A stretch of DNA of 64,000 bases from Procambarus clarkii. Taxonomy: Eukaryota; Arthropoda; Malacostraca; Decapoda; Cambaridae. A program made the translations under genes and the position numbers. The DNA lies in NCBI RefSeq assembly GCF_040958095.1, contig NC_091188.1, forward strand, positions 33,272,615-33,336,614, in the 5' to 3' direction. Below the pieces are notes generated by a model. That model was not told the origin of the DNA and made no database searches. It worked only from the letters and a program-made list of their open reading frames with translations. Each line of letters begins with the position of its first letter. Position 1 is the stretch's first letter. This document shows, piece by piece, positions 52,466 to 62,057 of this stretch.

Positions 52466-53789
52466 TTCCGAATTTATTTATTGTGGAAAGACCTTCCACA
52501 TCACCCATAAAGTCTTTGTTGCAGCATTCATAAAAATATTGCTGTTACTGTATTAATAACAAATTAAAATTACTTTAATTAATCCTGTAAAGGATGGTGT
52601 ACGTGACACGTGTACTCCAGAAAACGAGAAATATATATTCACATCAGAAGACCATCTCACACAAAATGCTATTAATTAATTTACCACTAAAAACAACCGT
52701 TTGAGGACTGAACATAAAAATCTACTTCCTAAAATTAATTATATTTTCAATTATATTAATTAAGATCAACTCCTCCTGATTAATAATAAAAAAAATGTAC
52801 TCAGAGATGCGTCTCTGATGCATGATGGGGACTCACCATATTAAAACCAGAGCCGAGAGACGTGTTGACTTATTCTGATTATTATTTCCTACACGTTATT
52901 CGCGTGGAGTTGTGCAGCTTTAATATCCACCACCGTTCTTGGGAAGTCATTGTTTCCTTTCATGTAGTTACTTGTTAGAGCTCTTCCACTTATAAATATG
53001 CTGTTACGGTTATAACGTATGCTCAATAACAGTTAAGGGTGAGCAGATTTATTATCACTATTATCTCAATGCAATTTGATCTGCTATACCTGCAATTATG
53101 TCTTCTAGTAGATTTGATTGTGTATTTCGTTGATGTGACGATGTCGACACCAACTGTTGAGCTCACCCGACAATTTTCTGATCCCTGGTGGAAGGTTGTG
53201 ATCCTATTTGATCCCTTTGTAGTTTGTCCTACTTATCACATTTTCAGTCCGCAGAAGAGATGGTGGTGGAATCTTGGTCGACAGGAATGAGTTCACCCAG
53301 GGCAGTCTTGAACAAAGACATTTTGCAGTGAAAAGTGGCCGAGTCGGTGAAGAGAGTGATCTAGCACTTAGTGAAGTATTGTTGATTAGACCGAAGTACT
53401 GTCCGTGGATGTACTTTTAAGCTTGTGTGGCTGGAGACCCCTGCCGGCCTGCGGCTGGATAGTAGAAGAGGTTTTGCCACTGTGATGATACCGTGTAGGA
53501 CTAGCCTGTGAATTCACTTAAAAAGGTAAACTCGCCAGTGTGAGGACCATAGAAGACATTCAGGAAAGTAACCTCGGGTTGTGTATGATAGAAAATAGAA
53601 GTGGACTCGCCGGGAAGAGAGACTGCATAAGTTTTATAGTGATCTGTGCGAAAGTGACACCTACAGTGTTATTTCATGTACTTGTGTGTATATATAATCG
53701 ACACATCTGCAAGCTCATGGAGAGAATCTCATGAAGGGGGAATCATTCACCATCTTTCAGTTAACAACCCCATAAAAATACAATCGACA
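52466..53789. other. Unassigned AT-rich DNA
   Basis: No coding domain was recognised. The hAT element does not visibly resume here. Part could be LTR or leader sequence of the Gypsy-type element that follows, but I have no repeat to prove it. Confidence 0.35.
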
Positions 53790-54003
53790 TAACATTGATT
53801 TGTTAAAAACAGATCCTGCCTTACAAATTTGCTCACATTTGTGTAAATATTGCCAGATACTCAGACAAAAGGCCTTTCGGTGCATGTAATATACACATGC
53901 ATTTTGCTGAAGCTTTTGATAAGGTATCATATGAAAGACTGGCATAGAAATTACAGGCCCATGGAATAAATAAAATATTAGAATGAATAAACCAGTGGTT
54001 AAT
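53790..54003 (+). pseudogene. CR1-type RT scrap
   Basis: Near 53795-53840 the sequence reads FVKNRSCLTNLLT-like, and near 53890-53990 FAEAFDKVSYERLA, then LQAHGI, as in the RT palm of LINE-B (DFSKAFDTVPHERLIKKIEAHGI region). It has stops and no ends. Confidence 0.65.
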
Positions 54004-54007
54004 GAAA

Positions 54008-55071
54008 AGGCCTAGTGACATTCCGAGGGTATGAAGTGATCCAAGGAAAAGTGTTATCTCAGCAGGATAAAATCAGTGCCATTCTGGAGTATCCAGTGCT
54101 CCAGTATAAGAAAGATGTGCAGCGATTTATCGGTATCTGTGTGTACTACCGACAGTTTTGCCAGAATTTTTCGAGTGTGGCAACTTCCTTAACAAACTTG
54201 TTGCTAAAAGCCACTAAATTAATGTGGTCAACAGACTGTGCAGAGGCTTTTAAAAACTTTAAATCGATCATAGCTTCCGCTCCAGTGTTCACTAGTCCAA
54301 GGTTCGACAAACCATTTAAAATTCACGTCGATGCATATGATTCAGGTGCTGGTGCAGTGTTGTTGCAAACTGGGGATGATCAAGTGGATTATCCAGTGTA
54401 CTATTACTCTGAAATTTAACAAGGCAACAGCACAACTATTCAGTGGTAGAAAAAGGAGTGTTGGCACTAGTGTTATACTTCAATCTTTTGGCAGGCTATC
54501 TCACGGCACGGGAGACATCTCCCGTCACGCAGGGTGCAGTCGCACCTTCACAGATCTCCAGTATTATCTATTGATACTAATAATGGCTCAAAAGGGCCAC
54601 CACTTACGGGCTATTCATGCCCGTGCCACCTTTAGGATGGCTTAATCTGCATCTATCAGTCAATCTCACGGCAAATATAGTGGAAGTGTATATGGACCAT
54701 AACCCATTAGTGTTCACCCCTCAGATGAAAGAGAAAAATAAATGGATCCTCAGGTGGGCATTATACCTGCAGGACTTCAGTCTTACCGTAATCCACTTAC
54801 CAGGTCGGCTAAACGTGGTAGCTGATGCGCTATCCCGGTTGCCTGAGTAGCGTACCTCTGAGCCACAGGAAGCCACAAACTATCATGTTTTATTTTATTC
54901 ATGGAATCTCTTGTGACAAATATTCCTTGTCAAAATTGTTTTTCCCTTTGTGTGTTTTTCTTTAAGAGAAATTTCTTGTTTTTAATTTTCTTTTAAGGGT
55001 TATTTTTCTTTGTACGTCCTTACAAAAAATATGACTGTTCTTGTAGAAACTTTTTTTTTCTGAAGGGGGGA
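54008..55071 (+). pseudogene. Gypsy-type LTR retrotransposon, end of pol and polypurine tract
   Basis: 54015-54419 holds the RT thumb and RNase H start: FRGYEVIQGKVLSQQDKISA, VQRFIGICVYYRQF, SRPV-like SAPVFTSPRFDKPFKIHVDA and GAGAVLLQ. The frame is broken near 54420. A 154-bp SINE lies at 54509-54662, then RNase H continues (MDHNPLVF, NKWILRWALYLQDFSLTVIH, VADALSRLPE). There is no integrase downstream; a ~200-bp T-rich stretch leads to a polypurine tract gaagggggga at 55062-55071. The element is internally deleted and dead. No envelope-like gene was seen. Confidence 0.85.
54509..54662 (+). mobile_element. Short SINE sharing its tail with LINE-V
   Basis: Inserted in the Gypsy RNase H region with a perfect 11-bp duplication atctcacggca (54498-54508 and 54663-54673). 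It starts 'cgggagacatctcccgtcac', and ends 'cgggctattcatgcccgtgc', 'cacctttaggatggcttaat' and atc repeats. The end matches the LINE-V 3' terminus at about 48215-48274. No tRNA-like boxes are obvious. Confidence 0.88.
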
Positions 55072-57400
55072 TGAGTTTTGACCCTGGGTTCTTAATTGGC
55101 ACTGCCAGGGAACCAGGCTTAAATAGGATTCAGTTTTATTTTAATGCAGGTATCATTCACTTAAGTATTTTGGTAGTGATAGGCCATGACTGTTAGGGAG
55201 CATGTGTGGGTTTTTGAGTAAGTAAATATTAGAACATTAATTAATAGTTGTCGGAAAAACCGACACCATTTAATAATAATATAATCATACAGATAATAGC
55301 TGTATTGTATAAACAAGTTACCCATAGAAAACGTAACTTGTAGTGGAATTACCGTCTAAAGAAAACGGGATATCATCACCACATACTATTATAATTCACC
55401 AGCTATTTTGCTGGGAATTATTCTTAAATACATTAGTCTTTGGACTTTACCATCATAAAAACATCTTATATAAATTAACTTAATTATCAATATTAAAGTA
55501 GAGTAAATGTGACCCTTCTATCACTTTCTGAAATCTGGACAATGTAAGCCAGGCGTCAGTGGGGAAGGAGGGAGCCATTGTTGTGTCACATCCGAGACGC
55601 GTGGAGCAAATTCGGCTCCTATCATATCTGGACAATGTCGGCCAGGCGTCAATAGTATGGAGTGTTAGATGCAGCCATTGTTGTTTATACTAGACCAGAG
55701 GCTCACAGGAGCAAATACCGCTCCTGTTAATTTTACTTGGACGAAGTGTTATGGAAACCAGTGGTGTACCATTATCACACGCTGTCAACAAATTCAAGTT
55801 AAGTGTTCTTTCCGAAACCCATGTATCTTCATTTATGGCCATTAATGTCATTATATAGGGTGATCCGGTTAGAGCACGTGGAAGCCTCAAACTAAAGGTA
55901 ATTAAGCCAGGTCTTCAATGTTCCATGTACAGTTTTCTCTGATATAGCTTGTCATATATAGAATCTGGCTTCACAGTTAGCGCCCTTTTGACAGGTCAAG
56001 ACGAGGAAGCAAGATTTTGTGCACCAGTTACTGGGTGATGGAAGCTACCTCAAAGAGGATAATTTGGTGTCTACACCCTAGTTATACCTGGTGGACTAGC
56101 CTGCTGTACTATAAGATAAGGAACCTCTTCAATGTATTTAGTTAATTCTGTAGTTTGATTGGCTGCATATATATTAATTTAATAAACCCCCCCTAATGTG
56201 TAGAGGATCGATTTGTGAGATTATGAGATTATTGCAGAAATACAGTCCACTTATCATTATACAAATTGCTATTGAAGTATATAAATCAACGTAAATATAA
56301 ATTCATATAAATTAAATAAATATAAATCTCACAGGTCGGTTCCCACAATAGTTTGGGTTAAGTAGGAGGGGAGATTAATCTAGCAGTATAGACTTATATT
56401 TAAAGGGTACCTGGAACTAGCTTGGTTGGTTGGTCGAGGGTTCCGCTTCTCTGCCAGATGTAGGATTAACCTCGTTGCTCACAGAGCTGGTATACCCCGA
56501 GTTAATTATTACTATGATGTAAAGCTATATGTTAGTTATACTTAGAACTGTTCAGGTAACAAGTAAAGGCTAATCTTGGAAGACTAGTACTTGTTACTGT
56601 ACGATCAAGTTATTTACCGAGTCAGCAACCACATGTGGAAGCGAGAGAGGGGTCTTGGTTGTTGGGTGTTCAAAGGGTCTGGACCAGTGGCTGGTGTCTC
56701 CTCCTCCTCCCATTTTTCCTCTCACCTTATCCTTTCAATACCAATTTAAGTACCATTATATACATACCGTGCCATTGTAGTCTTAGTGTATTTCTTGTGT
56801 GTCCTCTAAGCCAGTGTTTTGAGCCCCAAGTGTTACCTGAGGGGTGGCTTAAGGGTGACCATAAGTTGCGTTTAAGTTACCAGTGTATGGTCTGTCCCCT
56901 TAACGAGCGTAGTCTTGCATCTAGTCATTGTTTATAACCTTCGTCTCCTTTCTATGTGGCTTCAGGGAATTAACGCAAGATTGAGGAGGTAAGAAAATTA
57001 TTGTACTTAGGGGGATTACGGTTAATCAATTATATAATAAGGTTTATAACCAGAGTATAACTTTTTCCTTGTTGTAGTGGGGTTGTTAATCTCTCTAGAT
57101 TACAGACCATTTATAGTATTGAATATTTGCTGGGATTTTATCCCTTTGGGCCAGGCCATCCCTAACCCCACTGTTTAATAACGCCGTGACCTTAGATATT
57201 GACCCGCACAGAACGAGCTCTAATCTATTACAACTGGCAACTAGAATTTAACCTTAACAAATGCATATTAGATATACAAGGTAGTGTGTTGAGGGCGTCG
57301 ACCTGTGCTCGTCTACGCTCTCCATTCTAAACTGTATTACAGTCCCCAACTACCCCCAGATGACGTAAATCATCACCTACAGGCAGCCAAGTACATGGAG
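55072..57400 (+). repeat. Possible 3' LTR of the Gypsy-type element and flank
   Basis: It starts with TG directly after the polypurine tract (55072), as LTRs do. It contains a direct duplication of about 100 bp (55531-55627 and 55628-55731: 'tctggacaatgt..gccaggcgtca', 'gcagccattgttgt', 'ggctcct' against 'cgctcct'), a hairpin gtcggaaaaaccgac (55248-55262) and a polyadenylation-like aataaa near 56178. The right end is not known because no matching 5' LTR was found in the window; the stated end is only a limit. Confidence 0.4.
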
Positions 57401-57614
57401 ACCAAGCACGTCATAAGACATCGACAGTAACCAACTCAATTAACTCATTTACTTGCAAACAAAATTCAATACAAACTTTTCCTATTTTGATTATCAGTAC
57501 TTGCTGCCCACCACCGTGCTTCCTGACTCAAGTTTAGGCTACAATATTTTCTTCATACCCATACACAACCAACCATGACTTCCAAAAACCAGTTTGTGCA
57601 CAGAAAAAAACCGC
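57401..57614. other. Unassigned DNA
   Basis: No feature was recognised; the frame that starts at 57575 only crosses into the I-type LINE on the antisense strand. Confidence 0.3.
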
Positions 57615-57628
57615 AAAGCAACAAGCAA

Positions 57629-59048
57629 GTAAGTAATTATCAAAAGAAGGCACCAAACCGGGAAGGCTATGTAGCACCATCAAAGACGCAAAATAATCAG
57701 AGGGCGCTAAATATCACCAAGGACGCCAATACGAGAACAAAAACGCATAAGGCGAACGATATCAAAAGTATCCGAGTCGCCAAGAATTCTATCGAGGGAC
57801 AGGTGACCGCGAGGGGCGGTCGGAAAGCAAGACATACGCTCGTCCTGGAAGTCAGGACATTCAAGAAGGACATGCACGACCGTAAGAGGGACAATGCAAC
57901 TAGGACAATAAGGAGCAGGGCGGCGCTCCATCAAGTGACCATGGGTTAAGCGAGTATGGCCAATACGCAACCTCGCCAGAGCTGTTTCCCACCGCCGGTT
58001 ACGGTGGAAGGAGGACTGCCACGAGGAAACACAACATTTAAGAGTACGTAGCTTGTTACCAGTAACAGACAACCAAGAAGCCTGCCAACGGGTAAGGACT
58101 GAGGAATGGATAACCGTGTAAAAGTCGGAATACGGAATGCCCTTACGAGAGATGGGACAAGAGCGGACAGCTTCCTTGGCGGCAGCATCCGCACGCTCAT
58201 TTAAAGACACACCAATATGGCTGGGAACCCAACAAAACTCAACCGACTTAAATTTACTGTGAACGAGAAACAGCCAATGCTGGATCTCGACAACCACTGG
58301 ATGAACTGGATTAAAGGACCCGAGAGCCATGAGGGCACTACTAGAGTCAACAACAACTACAAAGGAAGACTGACAACGAGAAAGTAGGAGACGAAGAGCA
58401 TAGAGAATAGCATAAAGTTCCGCTGTAAAGATGCTAGTCTCCGGAGGCAAGCGACACATATAAGTGCGATCAGGAAAAACAACAGAGTAGCCAACACCGT
58501 CCGCTGACTTAGACCCATCGGTGAAGACAGAAACGGAGCGGGAGTGTGAAGAAAAGTGCTCGAGGAAAAGGCGTTTTAGAACCGTAGGAGGGGTAAAAGC
58601 TTTAGGGATACGGGTCAAGGATGTACAAAACCGCGGAAGAGGGACCCTCCACGGGGGCAAAGAAGAAACAACACGAGGAGAAACATCAGAAATACGAACG
58701 GAAAGAGAATCCTGCAGGCGAGATAACCGGACAGAAAGAGGGAGGTGGTGAAGAGGAACAGGAACCGCAGGAGGGGTAAAAGTTAAAGCACGACAGAGGC
58801 GAGAGGAAGGATGTTGCAAGGACCGCGCAAGATAGCGAAGACAGTAGCGATCACGGCGGTCCTGGAGAGACAGGAAGCCAGTGTCAACATACAAGCTAAG
58901 GACGGGAGTCGAACGAAAGGCACCAGAACTGAGGCGCAACCAAGTATGGTGCAAAGCATCAAGACGGCGAAGAGTAGAAGGAGAAGCAGACGAGTAAGCA
59001 GGGCAACCATAATCGAGCTTAGACAGGACGAGAGAGGAATGTAAAGCA
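57629..59048 (-). pseudogene. Recent 5'-truncated I-type LINE (connector, RNase H)
   Basis: The open minus-strand frame 59062-57707 covers the last ~440 residues of ORF2: LHSSLVLSKLDYGCPAYSSA, VFTDGSKSADGVGYSVVF, TAELYAILYAL, VVVDSSSALMAL and WVPSHIGVSLNERADAAAKE. It differs from the full copy at 23.4 kb only by scattered substitutions (for instance SRSAL to SSSAL). It is flanked by aaagcaacaagcaa (57615-57628) and aaagcaccaagcaa (59049-59062), 13 of 14 identical. The 3' terminus is the same 'gtaagtaatt' end. Because it is truncated it cannot move by itself. Confidence 0.92.
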
Positions 59049-59062
59049 AAAGCACCAAGCAA

Positions 59063-59299
59063 GGCACCCTCCAGAACACCACCGACAGCTGTCGTTTCTC
59101 GCCCTCTGGGGTCAGTGGCGGCGCTGCTCTCCCCTCAACACCCTCACTGAGTCAGGGGATTGTTTCCTGCAAACATCTGCAAATTCCTTGCTAACATCCC
59201 ACTTCATGCACTTCAAGCTTGCTGCAGGTCCCTCGCTGGAATGCCCTAATTGGTGTGAGAATCTGTGATTCAAGAAGCTGTGTCTAGTATTTCAGGCCC
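59063..59299. other. Unassigned DNA
   Basis: GC-richer stretch with no recognised gene. Confidence 0.3.
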
Positions 59300-60655
59300 A
59301 TATTGTGATCACTCAGGACCTTCAACATGATGATTAAGTTAACTGTGCGAACCTGCAACAACAATATCAACAAATAACCCTTCTTCGTGTTGATGTTAAA
59401 GCCTGTCAAGTGAACCACCAACTTCAGTATAAAATAAACCGTCTGTTAGGAAAATACGTGTCTGAAACCAACGATTCCATAAAAAAACATAAGGAAGCGC
59501 TAGACAATAAATGCAAGCATCAGTACTATAACTGGCCAACAATCTATCTCCCAGGACGAACAAGACCAGCAAAAGTTACTTGACTGTTAATGTTTCATCT
59601 TCATCCATCCTTGAGGAAAGAGACGATGAAAAGTGTGTATAGGCATTGTACATGCTGTCATAATAGACCAAATGCGTTATGAAACCAACAAAACCATAAG
59701 TGCTACTTACAGCGTAGGCAAAAAGAATCCAGCAGGTCAAAATCAAAGAAAAATGCGCCTCAAACTAGCTACCCATTCCCAAAAATCCGATCTTGTCCAG
59801 ACAGCAGTATTCTCTAACAAGGTGGTTTACATCTACAAGTGCCTGACCAGGAAAAGGCAGGGACTCCTCTACTGTCTGCAGAAAATCAGTACACAAAACC
59901 AAGGTGTGATCCATCAGTGCTATGTAAAAGATGGCACAATAAGAGAGGAAAACTTACAGCAAAAACGTTTGTGGTATCAAATGAGGATAACTTCAATAAA
60001 TTCCTCTCCCAATGTGGTCTATCAGTCCAGACTAACACGAAGTGCCTCATCTTAATTAACTCCCTTGTTACCTAGTGCAGGCTAGGTAACCTAGGTTTCA
60101 TTGTTACCAAGCCTTCCCATACATTATTGCTCCATTGTACTCTGGCTATGCCAGTGTCAGTATTATAAACCATTGTTTGTGAACCTGAGTGTACCTCAAA
60201 GTAATCTACGTCATTTATACCAGTGTAATTTTAGTAATTTTACTGTTTATCATGTTATTATAATTATAATAATAGTATAATTATCATTATCATAACATTC
60301 AATCTTTATTTAATCTAATCCAAATTTCATTATTCTACTAAAATCATTAGTTTTTTCTTTACATTGCATCATTAGTTGAATCTTTACCATTTTATTATCA
60401 AACAGCCTACTTATGCCACTTGGTATAGATCCAGAACAAGCCTCGTATAAAGTATCTATGACAATCACTTCTATTGTCTAAATTGCAGGTATTATACAGC
60501 ATACGATGTAAACAATGCATTAACACATCACAATGGATCTGTAATTAACAATGTACGATCACTAAGCAAACGCTGATTATTATAGTGCACTAATTGAAAC
60601 AGTTAACAAATTCACCTTTATTATACTTACTGAAACGTAGTTGAAAGAGCATAAA
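59300..60655 (+). pseudogene. LINE ORF1, inter-ORF spacer and endonuclease start (LINE-E)
   Basis: 59400-60055 carries an ORF1-like protein in broken frames: a helical part (VSETNDSIKKHKEALDNK), a basic central part, and a C-terminal part with PDQEKAGTPLLSAENQY and a decayed WxRDGxI-like block, then a segment resembling the C-terminal domain of L1/L2-like ORF1 proteins. After an AT-rich spacer (60070-60520) a short endonuclease start near 60530-60650 reads NNVRSLSKQ and FTFIILTETW-like (as in IIALTETW). It ends about 60655. The clade was not determined. Confidence 0.5.
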
Positions 60656-61433
60656 ACACGACTTGCATACCAAACTATTCACTAGTTCACAACCGTCGGC
60701 TAATGCAGATGTGATGGTACTGATCTTTACTAACACCAAAAACTTTAGAATAAGGGCACTTTAGTACAACAGTTTCTTGACGTTGGGAAACCTTAGGAGA
60801 ACGGCCTGCTAAAACAACTGCAGATGGTCTCCCTAACTTCCCCAGACTCCACCCCTCTAACAAATTCATCACTTACTCACGGAGGCACTCATTAACCCTG
60901 CAGGGAAACACTGACTGTCTAGCAGTGAGCGAGGGCGTGGCTTTGGTGGCACACTGGCTCCCTCTCTAATATATGTAGATATTAAATCTCCCGCCCTGCA
61001 CCACCTCCATCACTCACTCCAGAGGCTGTTGCTTGTTTAACGGTCCTCCCTTTGTAATGTTTACTCAAGTTACTAGACAAGTTACTAGACAAGTCACTAG
61101 GCAAGTCAAACTCCTTATGCCCCCGTCTACTAATCTTCTACCGGCTGCCTTTTTCTTTTTTTTTGGGGGGGAGACCTTGTCTGATGTTCTAGTTCTTGGT
61201 CTTGTTTGGCCTTGAAATTGTGAAGAGGTGGCTTTCACGACTATAGTGGATTCTAAGTGTGAATAACTAAGCCATTATAACTATATAGCCGTAATGGCTT
61301 AGTGGTTTTTCCTGATAATTACCGTACCTCATGCCCGTAGGAGTACTTGTATATTTATTCTACTCTTTTCTGTTTCCAGATTCTATGTTTTCCATTCTAT
61401 TTTTCTCGCTTTAGATGCTGTCCTTGTTCACCT
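60656..61433. other. Unassigned DNA with small repeats
   Basis: A 12-bp tandem repeat agttactagaca lies at about 61068-61108 (four imperfect units). An imperfect palindrome 'actaagccattataac' / 'gccgtaatggcttagt' spans about 61267-61304 and shares its right half with the SINE end at 34437-34489. Confidence 0.5.
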
Positions 61434-61713
61434 TGTCTATTCTCGTTGGACGCGTGATCCTTTGGTCACGGGTTCGATTCCCGGCGCCGGCGAGAAACAA
61501 TGGGCAGAATCTTTCACCCTGACGCCCCTGTTACCTAGCAGTAAATAGGTACCTGGGAGTTAGTCAGCTGTCGCGGCCTGCTTCCTGGGGTGTGTGAGTG
61601 GCGTGGGGGGGAAAAAAATAGTAACAGTTGACTGACAGTTGAGAGGTGGGCCGAAAGAGCAGAGCTAAACCCCCGCAAGCACAACTAGGTGAATACAACT
61701 AGGTGAACACTAC
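61434..61713 (+). mobile_element. tRNA-derived SINE with LINE-A tail
   Basis: A tRNA-like head with B box ggttcgattcc (61471-61481), then the body ('agaaacaatgggcagaat', 'gcagtaaataggtacctggg', 'cggcctgcttcctgg'). From about 61625 the tail 'gttgactgacagttgagagg', 'cccccgcaagcacaactagg' and 'tgaatacaactaggtgaac' matches the LINE-A 3' end. The same head and body occur at 61741 and (minus strand) at 9.6-9.8 kb. Confidence 0.9.
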
Positions 61714-61740
61714 TATGTGAATACACACACACACACACAC

Positions 61741-62057
<317 letters not shown>

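Noticed and set aside
54008-55071. Endogenous retrovirus with envelope gene
   Set aside because: Only Gypsy-type RT/RNase H remains; no envelope-like frame or membrane segment lies between pol and the polypurine tract.
61434-61500. Possible true tRNA gene
   Set aside because: B box and T-arm are good, but the acceptor stem does not pair and the sequence continues into a SINE body present at three loci.
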